Origin: Duganella sp. OV510
GTDB taxonomy: Bacteria; Pseudomonadota; Gammaproteobacteria; Burkholderiales; Burkholderiaceae_D
Length of the DNA: 64,000 nt
Assembly (NCBI RefSeq): GCF_900100205.1
Contig: NZ_FNEQ01000004.1
Coordinates: 430,001-494,000 of the forward strand
Direction: 5' to 3'
The notes below the pieces were generated by a model. It saw nothing but the letters and a program-made list of their open reading frames with translations, was not told the origin of the DNA and ran no database searches. This document shows positions 39,316 to 48,784 of this stretch, piece after piece. Every line of letters begins with the position of its first letter. Positions within the stretch are counted from its first letter, which is position 1. A program made the translations under genes and the position numbers.

Positions 39316-40353
39316 CTATGTCGCGCTGATCTCCGCCAGCAAAGTCTCCACCAGTTTCGCCGCCGGCATGGGCCGCACACGCGCGACACCGGTGCCGCAC
39401 CACAGCGACATCAATTCAGTCTCGCCACGCCTGGCCGCCTCCGCTCTGATTGGCGAAGTTAAGGCATTTTGGACCGGATATGGCGGCAAAAGAAGTTCGT
39501 TGGCAGCCATTAGCTGCATGAACCGGTTTTCCAGTCCGCGCGCATAACGGCCTGAAAAAGTCCGCGTCAACCGGGTCGGATGATTGCCGGCCGCCAGCAG
39601 ACGCTGCTTGTACGCCGGATGAATGCCCGATTCATCACTGACCAAAAACGCCGTGCCCATCTGCACCGCCTGCGCGCCGCCATCGAGCGCCCGCTTGATA
39701 TCGGCGCCATCCATGATGCCGCCGGCGGAAATCACCGGTATCGTCACCGCCGCAACCACCAGCGGCAGCAATTCAAACGTCGTCAGCGTCGCCTCTTCCT
39801 GCGCGCCGATGAACGTGCCGCGATGCCCGCCCGACTCCACGCCGGAAGCGATCACCGCATCAGCGCCGCGACGCTCCCAGGCCAGCGCTTCTTCGACATG
39901 CGTGATCGTGCCGATGACAAAAACGCCGGCATCGTGCAGCCGGCGGATCTGCTCCGCGCTGAGTATGCCGAAAGTAAAGCTGGCCACGGCCGGCCGCAGC
40001 GCCAGCAATGTTTCAAACTGCGCGGAAAAGTCCTCGCACCACTTGGCCGGCGTCGGCAATTCCGCCCATCCCAACGATGACCAGACGGGTTGCAGCCATG
40101 CTTTGGCCTGTTCCACCTCTTCCGGCGATGGATCTGGCGTCTGCAAAACGAAAAAATTCAGGCAAAAAGGATGGTCGGTCAGGGCGCGGATTTGCGCGGT
40201 TTGCTCGCGTATCGCCGTTGGCGACAACAAAGAACAGGCCAGCGAACCCAGCGCGCCGGCATTGGAGACAGCAGCCACCTGCGCCGGCGTGTTATTGCCG
40301 CCAGCCGTGGGCCCCTGGATGATGGGATGCGGAAAAACAGATGCTAAGGTCAT
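39316..40353 (-). CDS. Nitronate monooxygenase family flavoprotein
   Basis: 345 aa from ATG 40353 (AGGGA upstream). FMN-dependent TIM barrel: FPHPIIQGPTAGGNNTPAQV, then ADAVIASGVESGGHRGTF with the catalytic His, VISAGGIMDGADIKRAL and AVQMGTAFLVSDESGI. Family members oxidise propionate-3-nitronate or related compounds; some are enoyl reductases. It precedes the GMC gene in a two-gene operon. Confidence 0.88.
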   Translation of the reverse strand: MTLASVFPHPIIQGPTAGGNNTPAQVAAVSNAGALGSLACSLLSPTAIREQTAQIRALTDHPFCLNFFVLQTPDPSPEEVEQAKAWLQPVWSSLGWAELPTPAKWCEDFSAQFETLLALRPAVASFTFGILSAEQIRRLHDAGVFVIGTITHVEEALAWERRGADAVIASGVESGGHRGTFIGAQEEATLTTFELLPLVVAAVTIPVISAGGIMDGADIKRALDGGAQAVQMGTAFLVSDESGIHPAYKQRLLAAGNHPTRLTRTFSGRYARGLENRFMQLMAANELLLPPYPVQNALTSPIRAEAARRGETELMSLWCGTGVARVRPMPAAKLVETLLAEISAT

Positions 40354-40366
40354 CAATTCCCTTGTT

Positions 40367-40600
40367 TCACCCTGTGGATAAGCATATGGATATCCACAGG
40401 TGCGAAATGTGAGTAAACAAATAAATTTTTGGGACGAGTTTTTTTATCCCAAAACAGTTCTTCGCTCATACACGGTTTACGCATCCGCTTATGCAGCGCG
40501 TAAACGCCTGATTCTAATTCAGATTGATCACTTATCCACAGAAAACAGTGGTTGTTAACAACTATCACTATTTTTATATCTACATCCTTAGGGTAAACCA
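40367..40600. repeat. Intergenic repeat copy A with DnaA-box-like nonamers
   Basis: It contains TGTGGATAA (40373-40381), the palindrome TGGATATCCA (40387-40396), CGCTTATGCAGCGCG (40487-40501), TTATCCACA (40532-40540) and CTATCACTATTTTTATAT. The same blocks recur in order downstream of the GGDEF-EAL gene (copy B). No convincing gene lies here, although a 96-codon open frame exists on the minus strand; the rest of the gap up to 40654 carries the ribosome site of the next gene. Confidence 0.7.
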
Positions 40601-40654
40601 TAAAACCTCCGATATACTGGACTTGCCAAAGAAACACCTTCAACCGGAGATGTT

Positions 40655-43342
40655 TTGTCCTCTTCGCACAAAAAACCCCGGTCGCCTGCGTACCTGCGGT
40701 TTCGGCGACGTTTGCTTACCGGCCTGTTGTCGATGGCGGTACTTGCCATTGCAGTTGTGGTCAGCCAATTTCGTACTTCCTACCTGGAACGCGAACGTTC
40801 CATCCAGAGCCAGACCGAGCACTACGTGAAAGCGATGGAAGCGCATGTCACGTACTCGATTCAATCGGTGGATTTGTCGCTGATTGGCTTTGCCAACGCC
40901 ATCAAGGTTTTACCTGGCAAACAGAGCCGTTCACCGGAAACGATGACCGACCTGCTCTCTTCGCGCGAATCGAGTTTCAACAGCGATTACTGGATTACCT
41001 TTATCGATCCGAAAGGCAACGCAGTTGCTACTTCGATCGGCAACAGCGTGATCGGCGCCAACTATGCCGACCGCGACTATTTCAAAGTCCACGTCAACAA
41101 CGATGCCAAGGGCAAGCTGTTCATCGGTGAACCTTCAGTTGGCAGAGTCAGCAAGAAAAAGCTGTTGTTCCTGAGCCGGAGAGTGGAAACTGCCAAAGGC
41201 GAGTTCCTGGGTGTGGTCGCAGCGCCATTGAATGTCGACCGCTACGCCAAAGTGTTTGAAAATTCACGCTTCAATTCGGACATTTCCATCGCACTGGTGC
41301 ACGCCGGCGGCAAGGTGATTGCCCGCGTGCCGAATTTTGAACAGGCTTTCGCACGTAACCTGAGGATATCGCCGCTATTCGACAATGTGCGCAAGTCACC
41401 GTCCGGCACCTACAAAAACATCAGCGTGATCGACAATATCAGCCGGATTTTCAGCTATCGCGTGATTGACGGACTGCCGCTGATTATCGTTGTTGGCAGC
41501 AGCGACGCTGAAACCACGCGGTTTTTGCAGCAAAACTACCTGATCGCCGGTAGCGGACTGACGATCTTGCTGCTGCTGATGTTGAGCGCCGGCCATTTTT
41601 CGCTGCGCACGTACAGCCTGCAGGAAGAGCGCGAACTTCGCTATCGTGCGCTGTACAGCGCCAGCAGGGAAATGGAACAACGCCTGCTGGCCAGCGAAGA
41701 ATCGATGAAACAAGCGTCGCTGATGTTTCAGCATAGTGGCGAAGGCATGATGGTGACAGATGGAAAAGGCAAGATACTCACCGTCAATCCAGCTTTTTCC
41801 GTCTTGAGTGGCTATACCGAAAAAGAACTGCTTGGCCATCATGCCTACAAACTGGCTTCCAGCCGCAATGACAAGGAATTTGTTGCCCGGCTGTTCGACA
41901 GCGTCACTGAAACCGGCTACTGGAAAGGTGAACTCTGGCACAACAGCAAGGATGGCGAAGAACTGCTGATCGCCATGATCGTCAACACTGTCTACGATGA
42001 ACAGGGCAATCCCTTCCGCTACGTCGCACTGATGAGCGACATCACGCAGAAAAAAGCTTCAGAAGAAATCGTCTGGCGCCAGGCCAACTTCGATGCACTG
42101 ACAGGATTGCCGAACCGCCGGCGTTTCCACGAACATCTACGCCAGGAAATGAAAAAGACCGACCGCTCGCAGTTGCCGATGGCGCTGGTGTTTGTCGATC
42201 TGGACTACTTCAAGGAAATCAACGACACGCTCGGCCATGACAAGGGCGACTTGCTGCTGAAAAAAGTGGCAACCCGTTTGCTTAGCTGCGTGCGCAGCAC
42301 CGATACCGTGGCCAGGCTGGGCGGTGACGAATTCACCGTCATCCTCAGCGAGCTGCGCAACGCCAGCGATGTGGTCCGCACGGCGCAGGAAATCCTGAAG
42401 AAAATGAGCACGCCCTTCCATCTGGGCGAAAACATTGCCCATATTTCGAGCAGCATCGGCATCACGCTCTACCCGGAAGACGCCAGCGATGCTGAAACTT
42501 TAATCAAAAACGCCGACCAGGCGATGTACACGGCCAAGCAACAGGGCCGTAACCGCTTCAACTATTTCGCGCCCTTCATGCAGGAAGCTACCCGCGCGCG
42601 TATCAACCTGGTCAACGACCTGCGGGTGGCGGTCAGTCACGACCAGTTGCGCATCATGTACCAGCCGATCGTCAACCTGGCCAACGGCGCCATCGTCAAG
42701 GCGGAAGCCCTGGTGCGCTGGCAACATCCGGTGCGTGGATTGCTGAATCCGGCTGAATTCATCAGCGTTGCGGAAAGTAGCGGCATGATTATTGGCATCG
42801 GCGACTGGGTTTTTCAGCAGGCAGCGCGCCAGGCACGGCAGCTGCAGACCATCGCTTCGACGGATTTCCAGGTATGTGTGAACAAATCGGCGTCGCAATT
42901 CCGTGACGACGGCAGCAACTACCAGCAATGGCTGGATTTTTTGCACGAACTGAAGCTCAAGCCAAACAGCATCATCATCGAAGTCACCGACAGCCTGCTA
43001 TTGGACGCGGCCAACAACAATGTCGGACTGGGCCACGAGCATATGCAGATCTGCCTGGATGATTTCGGCGCCGGCTGCGCGCTGACCTTCCTCAAACGGT
43101 TCGAAGTGGACTACATCAAGATCAATCCGGCGGACGGATTGCTGATTTGCGAGGCAATTATCGCCCTGGCGCACAAGCTGAACATCAAAGTCATCGCCGA
43201 AGGTATAGAAACTCAACAACAACTAAGCGATTTAAGTGCTGCCGGATGCGATTTTGGCCAGGGATACCTGCTCTCCAAGCCAATTTCAGGCGAAGAATTA
43301 CAGGAAAAACTACAAAAACAGGTCGAGCCTGTGAATAAGTGA
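40655..43342 (+). CDS. Membrane-bound Cache-PAS-GGDEF-EAL signalling protein
   Basis: 895 aa from TTG 40655 (GGAG at 40646-40649). TM helix about 14-35, periplasmic double-Cache sensor about 40-290, second TM about 297-318, PAS about 355-470, GGDEF domain with intact G556-G557-D558-E559-F560, then EAL with E684-A685-L686. The EAL domain keeps VNKSASQF, LDDFGAG, AEGIET and GQGYLLSKP, but is shortened before the DDFG motif and after the KID position (here KIN), where about 12 residues usually present are missing. Diguanylate cyclase activity is likely; phosphodiesterase activity doubtful. Repeat copies A and B flank the gene. Confidence 0.9.
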   Translation: MSSSHKKPRSPAYLRFRRRLLTGLLSMAVLAIAVVVSQFRTSYLERERSIQSQTEHYVKAMEAHVTYSIQSVDLSLIGFANAIKVLPGKQSRSPETMTDLLSSRESSFNSDYWITFIDPKGNAVATSIGNSVIGANYADRDYFKVHVNNDAKGKLFIGEPSVGRVSKKKLLFLSRRVETAKGEFLGVVAAPLNVDRYAKVFENSRFNSDISIALVHAGGKVIARVPNFEQAFARNLRISPLFDNVRKSPSGTYKNISVIDNISRIFSYRVIDGLPLIIVVGSSDAETTRFLQQNYLIAGSGLTILLLLMLSAGHFSLRTYSLQEERELRYRALYSASREMEQRLLASEESMKQASLMFQHSGEGMMVTDGKGKILTVNPAFSVLSGYTEKELLGHHAYKLASSRNDKEFVARLFDSVTETGYWKGELWHNSKDGEELLIAMIVNTVYDEQGNPFRYVALMSDITQKKASEEIVWRQANFDALTGLPNRRRFHEHLRQEMKKTDRSQLPMALVFVDLDYFKEINDTLGHDKGDLLLKKVATRLLSCVRSTDTVARLGGDEFTVILSELRNASDVVRTAQEILKKMSTPFHLGENIAHISSSIGITLYPEDASDAETLIKNADQAMYTAKQQGRNRFNYFAPFMQEATRARINLVNDLRVAVSHDQLRIMYQPIVNLANGAIVKAEALVRWQHPVRGLLNPAEFISVAESSGMIIGIGDWVFQQAARQARQLQTIASTDFQVCVNKSASQFRDDGSNYQQWLDFLHELKLKPNSIIIEVTDSLLLDAANNNVGLGHEHMQICLDDFGAGCALTFLKRFEVDYIKINPADGLLICEAIIALAHKLNIKVIAEGIETQQQLSDLSAAGCDFGQGYLLSKPISGEELQEKLQKQVEPVNK

Positions 43343-43560
43343 TTGGATATCCACAGGACGAGATGTGGCTAAGCACCCCATTTGACCACAGGCCATCATT
43401 TTATCCAAAAACTGTTCCTGAACTGATACAACGCTTATGCAGCATGTTGTTTACGCTGTAAGCAAATGATTTGTAAACGTATACAGAGGTTATCCACAGT
43501 TAACTGCACGTTTACTACTACCACTATGTTTATATAAAACCTTTGTAAACTACATTAAAC
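43326..43560. repeat. Intergenic repeat copy B with DnaA-box-like nonamers
   Basis: It starts inside the last codons of the GGDEF-EAL gene. Shared blocks with copy A in the same order: CCTGTGAATAAG, TGGATATCCACAGG (from 43344), TTTATCCAAAAACTGTTC, ACGCTTATGCAGCA, TTATCCACAG (43490-43499) and CACTATGTTTATAT. Identity is partial, so the copies are old. From 43561 to 43685 I see no gene or clear motif besides the mtnN leader. Confidence 0.7.
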
Positions 43561-43685
43561 GGCTACTCGTCTTCAGAAAGCCATCTGCACAGCAAGAAAC
43601 GCCTTAAAATCCACTTTTTTTCGCTACGCGTTGTGGAAAAAGCGCTGGAACTCCACAGGCTCTATTCAAAAATCAAAGGAAAAGT

Positions 43686-44371
43686 ATGCGTTTAGGCATC
43701 ATCAGCGCGTTGGCTGAAGAACAGCATGGCCTTCTGGAAGCCCTTCAGAGCCCCGCCAGGCACGTTCACGGCATGAGGGAGTACACGACCGGGAAACTCT
43801 GGGAAATCGACGCTGTGTGCGTTTTATCGCGTATAGGCAAGGTTGCCGCAGCAATGACAGCTGCAATCCTTGTGGAGAAGTTCGGAGTTACCCACATAAT
43901 TTTTACCGGCGTGGCAGGTAGCGGGGATAAAAACGTCAAAGTCGGGGACATCGTGGTCGCTGAATCGCTGATACAGCACGATTTCGATGCCAGCCCCTTG
44001 TTTCCAAAATTTGAAATTCCGCTGACTGGCCTCTCCAGCTTTGCCACGGACCTCGCCTTGACCGACAGATTGCTGCCGCAGCCACGCCAATCACACGCGT
44101 TCATCGCGGATTAATCGCCAGTGGTGATCAATTTATAGGCAAACTGACGCAAATTCAGGCGCTGAAGGCCGCCTTGCCTACCGTTTTGGCGGTGGAGATG
44201 GAAGGTGCGGCAGTCGCCCAGGTGTGTTTCGAGCTGGGCATACCGTTTGCGGTGATCAGAACGATCTCCGACAACGCCAACGACGATGCCGCCGTCGACT
44301 TCATGCATTTCATCAAAACGGTCGCCTCGCGCTACGCGTTTGATCTGATTCAAAACTTCTGCAAGACGTAA
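43686..44371 (+). pseudogene. mtnN: 5'-methylthioadenosine/S-adenosylhomocysteine nucleosidase, frameshifted
   Basis: Frame 1 (43686-44114) gives MRLGIISALAEEQHGLLEAL to FATDLALTDRLLPQPR with HIIFTGVAGSGDKNVKVGDI, the N-terminal two thirds of MtnN. It then ends early. The homologous continuation RVHRGLIASGDQFIGK and VLAVEMEGAAVAQVC to the end (44371) lies in the frame one base earlier. A single-base deletion between about 44066 and 44085 explains this. The catalytic Glu/Asp in VEMEGAAVAQ and RTISDNAND are on the second piece, so the product is probably inactive. A sequencing error remains possible. MtnN recycles MTA from spermidine synthesis. Confidence 0.85.
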
Positions 44372-44372
44372 A

Positions 44373-44396
44373 AAAAGCCGGGCGAACCCGGCTTTT
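44373..44396. terminator. Bidirectional terminator between mtnN and putA
   Basis: Ten-bp stem AAAAGCCGGG / CGAA / CCCGGCTTTT flanked by A and T tracts, serving the mtnN and putA convergent transcripts. Confidence 0.9.
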
Positions 44397-44405
44397 GATC
44401 AAAAC

Positions 44406-47400
44406 TTACGCAGTTTCCAGCGTCATCAGGCTGGCGTTGCCGCCTGCTGCGGTCGTATTCACGCATAGAGCGCGCTCAGCAAGCAAACGCCACAGCGGGA
44501 TGCTCCCCTCCTCGGTGGTGCTGATCAGGCCCACCAGCGCCCCGTTACGGGCCGCCAAGGTGCCGTACTGGCTCTTGGCCAGCATGTCTTCCACCAGCGC
44601 GATCTGGAATTCGCAATCGTCCAGGCTGGAAACGCTCTGGATGCGGTCCTTGACCGCCGCCGGCAGGTCGGCTGGCAGCAGCGCCGCGCCCGGGCCGGTG
44701 ACCAGCGCCACGTTGCCGGTCGCCAGTACAGCGGCGATCTGATTCAGTAAGCCGTCCAGCGTGCCGGAGACGCAGGCAACCGCGCCACGGGCCACCAGCG
44801 CCAGCGTGTTGCGCTCTCCGGTAGGGCCTGGCAGTGTGGTCAGACTGCCCAGCATGGTCGAACGGCTGTATTGCTCGGCCAGTCCGGCTGCGCGGTCGTG
44901 GCCATGCTGTTTCGCCCAGCCGATCAGTGCATCCAGCGATGGCGAGGTCTGGCGTTCATGCACCGGCGCCGTGGTGGCGCTGCGTTGCAGGCGTTTCAGG
45001 TACAGCGGGCCGCCGGCCTTCGGACCGGTGCCGGATTTGCCTTCGCCACCGAATGGCTGCACGCCCACCACCGCGCCAACGATGTTGCGGTTGATGTAGA
45101 TGTTGCCAACGTGCGCGCGGCTGGCGATATAGTCGATGGTTTCATCGATGCGCGAATGCACACCCAGCGTCAGGCCAAAGCCGCTGCTGTTAATTTGTTC
45201 CACCACTTTCGGCAGGTCCGAACGCTTGTAGCGGATCACGTGCATCACCGGGCCGAATACTTCCTGGGTCAGCTCGGCCAGCGAGCGGATTTCCAGAACG
45301 GTTGGCGGCACAAAGGTGCCGGCGCTGGTCACTTCCGACGGCAGGTCCAGCGAGTAGTAATCCACCGCCGTCGCCTTCAGTTTGTTGATATGGGCCAGCA
45401 GGTTTTGTTGCGCTTCGGCGTCGATCACCGGGCCGATATCGGTCACCAGGCGGTCCGGCGAGCCGACTTTCAGCTCCTGCATCGCGCCCTTGAGCATTTT
45501 GATGGTCTTGTCGGCGATATCTTCCTGCAGGAACAGCACGCGCAGCGCCGAGCAGCGCTGGCCGGCGCTGTCGAAGGCCGACGAAATCGCATCCTGCACC
45601 ACCTGTTCCGGCAAGGCCGACGAATCGACGATCATGGCGTTCTGGCCACCGGTTTCGGCGATCAGCGGAATATCGGCGTTTTCGGCGGTGGCGCGCTTGG
45701 CCAGCGTGCGGTTGATCAGCTGCGCCACTTCGGTCGAGCCGGTGAAGATCACGCCCTTGACGCGGCTGTCAGCGGTCAGCGCGGCGCCGACCACTTCGCC
45801 GCGGCCCGGCAGGAATTGCAGCGCGGCGCGCGGAATGCCGGCTTCGTGCAGCAGTTCGACCGCGCGATGGGCGATCAGGGGCGTCTGCTCTGCCGGCTTG
45901 GCCAGCACCACGTTGCCGGCGGCCAGCGAGGCGGCCACCTGGCCGGTGAAGATCGCCAGCGGGAAGTTCCACGGGCTGATGCAAGTTACCGGGCCCAGCG
46001 ACAGCGTGTTGATGGCACTGCTGACTTCGGCCGCGTAGTAGCGCAGGAAGTCGACCGCTTCGCGCAGTTCGGCAATCGCGTTCGGCAGCGATTTGCCGGC
46101 TTCGCGGATGGCCAGCGTCATCAGTTCCATGGCGTTGGCCTCGAACAGGTCGGCGGCTTTCATCAGCGCGGCAGCGCGCACCGACGGTTCGGTGGTCTGC
46201 CAGTCCATGGCGTAGCTGCTGGCGCTGGCCAGCGCGATGTCGACGTCTGTGGCGCTGGCTTCCACCAGTTGGCCGACGATGTCGCTGCGTTGCGCTGGAT
46301 TGGTGATGTTTTGCACTGGCTGGCCGGCGCTGACGCCGCCAGCGATCAGCGGTGCCGCGTGCCAGCTGCGTGGTGCGGCCAGCGCTTCCGAAATCTCGCG
46401 CAGCACGTTTTCATTGGCCAGGTCGAAGCCGGACGAGTTCTTGCGCTCGGCGCCGAACATGTCCAGCGGCAGGGCGATGCCAGGATGCGGCAGGCCACCC
46501 TGTTCGCGTGCGGCGGCGACCGGATCGCGCAGCAGCGACTCGATCGGGATCGCTTCGTCGACGATCTGGTTGACGAAGGACGAGTTGGCGCCGTTTTCCA
46601 GCAGGCGGCGCACCAGGTAGGCCAGCAGCGTTTCGTGGGTGCCTACCGGCGCATAGATGCGGCACGGCTTGTCCAGGTTGTCCTTGCCGACCACCTGGTC
46701 GTACAGCGACTCGCCCATGCCGTGCAGGCACTGGAATTCGTAGTCGGTGACGCCATCGCGCTTGGCCCAGGTGTAAATGGTCGACAGCGTCTGCGCGTTG
46801 TGGGTGGCGAATTGCGGATAGATCAGGCCGTTGGCGCCCAGCAGCTTTTGCGCGCACACCAGGTAGGAAACGTCGGTATAGACCTTGCGCGTGTAGACCG
46901 GATAGCCGCTCATGCCGTCCACCTGGGCGCGCTTGATTTCCGCATCCCAATAAGCACCCTTGACCAGGCGCACCATGAATTTGCGGCCGCTGCGCTTGGC
47001 CAGATCGATCAGGTAGTCGATAACGAACGGGCAGCGCTTCTGGTAAGCCTGGACGACGAAGCCGATGCCTTCGAAGCCTTCCAGATCAGGATCATGCGCC
47101 AGCGCTTCCATCAGGTCCAGCGACAGTTCCAGGCGGTCGGCCTCTTCCGCATCGATGTTCAGGCCGATGTTGTAGTGTTTGGCCAGCAGCACCAGTTCGC
47201 GCACGCGCGGCAGCAACTCGTCCATCACGCGGCTGCGCTGGGCGCGGCTGTAGCGCGGGTGCAGCGCCGAGAGCTTGACCGAAATGCCAGGGCCGTTGCG
47301 GATGCCGCGGCCGTTCGAGGCCTTGCCGATCGCGTGGATTGCGGTTTCATAGGAGGCGTAGTAGTTGCGCGCGTCCGCTTCGGTCAGCGCCGCCTCGCCC

Positions 47401-48059
47401 AGCATGTCGTAGGAATAGCGGTAGCCGCGTGCCTCGTTGGCCTGGCCGTTCTTGATCGCCTCATCGATGGTCTGGCCGGTGACGAACTGGTTGCCCAGCA
47501 TGCGCATCGCCAGGTCCACGCCTTTGCGGATCAGCGGCTCGCCGCCCTTGGAAATCAGCTTGGTCAGCGCTGAGCCCAAGCCGGCCTCGCTCGACGTCGA
47601 CACCAGCTTGCCGGTGATCAGCAGGCCCCAGGTGGCGGCATTGACAAACAGCGACGGCGATTCGCCCAGGTGTTTGCGCCAGTCGCCCTTGCTGATTTTG
47701 TCGGCGATCAGGCGGTCGGCGGTGGCATTGTCGGGAATACGCAACAGTGCTTCAGCCAGACACATCAGCGCCACACCCTCGTCCGAGGACAGCGAAAATT
47801 CATGCATCAGCGCGTCCACGCCGGAGGCGCGGGTACGTTCCGTGCGCACCGAGCTGACCAGTTTATGCGCCAGTTGTTGCGCTTGCTGGAGGCTGGCGTC
47901 GTCGTGGTTTTGCAGTTGGCCGATCAGCCATTGAACGGCGCTGATTTCATCCTTGCGATAGGCGGCCGTGACTGCGGCGCGCAGTGGAATCGGGTCGCGC
48001 AGGATCTCAGCCTGCAGGGCGGCGAACGGGGTAAAACCGGAACTGGTGACTGCTTGCAT
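44406..48059 (-). CDS. putA: Bifunctional proline dehydrogenase / pyrroline-5-carboxylate dehydrogenase
   Basis: 1217 aa. PRODH barrel about 180-500 (AARNYYASYETAIHAIG-like region at DARNYYASYETAIHAIG, then MVRLVKGAYWDAEIKRAQVD). P5CDH about 560-1030 with ISPWNFPLAIFTGQVAAS, FTGSTEVAQLI, PLIAETGGQNAMIV and catalytic Cys in SAGQRCSALRVL; a C-terminal ALDH-like domain follows. The N-terminal ribbon-helix-helix of E. coli PutA is absent, so it does not repress itself. It oxidises proline to glutamate at the membrane. Divergent Lrp-type gene 211 bp away is the likely regulator. Confidence 0.96.
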   Translation of the reverse strand: MQAVTSSGFTPFAALQAEILRDPIPLRAAVTAAYRKDEISAVQWLIGQLQNHDDASLQQAQQLAHKLVSSVRTERTRASGVDALMHEFSLSSDEGVALMCLAEALLRIPDNATADRLIADKISKGDWRKHLGESPSLFVNAATWGLLITGKLVSTSSEAGLGSALTKLISKGGEPLIRKGVDLAMRMLGNQFVTGQTIDEAIKNGQANEARGYRYSYDMLGEAALTEADARNYYASYETAIHAIGKASNGRGIRNGPGISVKLSALHPRYSRAQRSRVMDELLPRVRELVLLAKHYNIGLNIDAEEADRLELSLDLMEALAHDPDLEGFEGIGFVVQAYQKRCPFVIDYLIDLAKRSGRKFMVRLVKGAYWDAEIKRAQVDGMSGYPVYTRKVYTDVSYLVCAQKLLGANGLIYPQFATHNAQTLSTIYTWAKRDGVTDYEFQCLHGMGESLYDQVVGKDNLDKPCRIYAPVGTHETLLAYLVRRLLENGANSSFVNQIVDEAIPIESLLRDPVAAAREQGGLPHPGIALPLDMFGAERKNSSGFDLANENVLREISEALAAPRSWHAAPLIAGGVSAGQPVQNITNPAQRSDIVGQLVEASATDVDIALASASSYAMDWQTTEPSVRAAALMKAADLFEANAMELMTLAIREAGKSLPNAIAELREAVDFLRYYAAEVSSAINTLSLGPVTCISPWNFPLAIFTGQVAASLAAGNVVLAKPAEQTPLIAHRAVELLHEAGIPRAALQFLPGRGEVVGAALTADSRVKGVIFTGSTEVAQLINRTLAKRATAENADIPLIAETGGQNAMIVDSSALPEQVVQDAISSAFDSAGQRCSALRVLFLQEDIADKTIKMLKGAMQELKVGSPDRLVTDIGPVIDAEAQQNLLAHINKLKATAVDYYSLDLPSEVTSAGTFVPPTVLEIRSLAELTQEVFGPVMHVIRYKRSDLPKVVEQINSSGFGLTLGVHSRIDETIDYIASRAHVGNIYINRNIVGAVVGVQPFGGEGKSGTGPKAGGPLYLKRLQRSATTAPVHERQTSPSLDALIGWAKQHGHDRAAGLAEQYSRSTMLGSLTTLPGPTGERNTLALVARGAVACVSGTLDGLLNQIAAVLATGNVALVTGPGAALLPADLPAAVKDRIQSVSSLDDCEFQIALVEDMLAKSQYGTLAARNGALVGLISTTEEGSIPLWRLLAERALCVNTTAAGGNASLMTLETA

Positions 48060-48239
48060 GGGGAACTCTCAGAAGAATAGTTTTGAGCCGGTCCACGTAC
48101 AAAAACACGCCCGTCAGCGAGGCTGGCGAGCGTGATTTTTCGTGAACTGCTAATGATTCGATTGTACGAGGGATTCTTCTGGATTAATTCTGGTAATGCA
48201 GGGGGCTAGCAATAGATTGTTTTTAGTGAGACAATTTAA

Positions 48240-48258
48240 CCAAATAATATTTATTTGG
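48240..48258. promoter_or_regulatory. Dyad operator upstream of the Lrp-type regulator
   Basis: Perfect inverted repeat CCAAATAA-TAT-TTATTTGG, centred 22 bp before the regulator's ATG and inside the putA-lrp divergent region. AT-rich dyads of this kind are typical Lrp-family boxes; autoregulation is the likely use. Confidence 0.6.
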
Positions 48259-48270
48259 GAGTTCCCGGAA

Positions 48271-48726
48271 ATGTTAGACAAGATCAGCAAAAAAATCTTG
48301 ATGGAATTGCAGAGCGATGGCCGCATCTCCAACGTGGAGCTTGCCGCACGGGTGAATCTGTCGCCCGCCGCCTGCCTGGAACGTGTGCGCAAGCTGCACG
48401 AGTCCGGCTATATCATGGGTTACACCGCGCAGCTGAATCCGCAACTGCTCGACGTATCCCTGCTGGTCTTTATCGAGGTGGTGCTGGATCGCACCACGCC
48501 CGAGGTATTTGATGCCTTCAAACACAGCGTGCAGGTCATCCCGGAGGTGCTGGAATGCCACATGGTTGCCGGCGGCTTCGACTATCTGGTCAAAGCCCGC
48601 GTCAAGGACATGGCGGCTTACCGCGAGTTCCTGGGTAAAACCCTGCTACAGAAAGGTGTCCGCGAGACCCACACCTATGCTGTGATGGAAGAAGTTAAGA
48701 ATACCACCAAGTTGCCCATAAAATAG
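48271..48726 (+). CDS. Lrp/AsnC family transcriptional regulator (probable putA regulator)
   Basis: 151 aa from ATG 48271 after TTTGGGAGTTCCCGG; an upstream in-frame start crosses the dyad and is less likely. Helix-turn-helix: [40 protein letters not shown]; ligand domain (RAM) from about 65 to 145 with [19 protein letters not shown] and [20 protein letters not shown]. Divergent Lrp genes commonly activate putA with proline as co-inducer. Confidence 0.88.
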   Translation: MLDKISKKILMELQSDGRISNVELAARVNLSPAACLERVRKLHESGYIMGYTAQLNPQLLDVSLLVFIEVVLDRTTPEVFDAFKHSVQVIPEVLECHMVAGGFDYLVKARVKDMAAYREFLGKTLLQKGVRETHTYAVMEEVKNTTKLPIK

Positions 48727-48784
48727 CATCACAGAAATAAAATTTGGAGACGCCCAAGGCGCCTGTTGTTTAAACGGGGGACAG

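Noticed and set aside
40353..40643. 96-codon minus-strand frame upstream of the nitronate monooxygenase gene
   Set aside because: It covers intergenic repeat copy A and has no recognisable protein character.
40367..43560. Replication origin (oriC) at the DnaA-box-like region
   Set aside because: Boxes are few per gap and no dnaA/dnaN gene or AT-rich unwinding element is adjacent; a titration or repeat role is more economical.
44871..47573. 900-codon plus-strand open frame opposite putA
   Set aside because: Antisense shadow; PutA motifs are on the minus strand.
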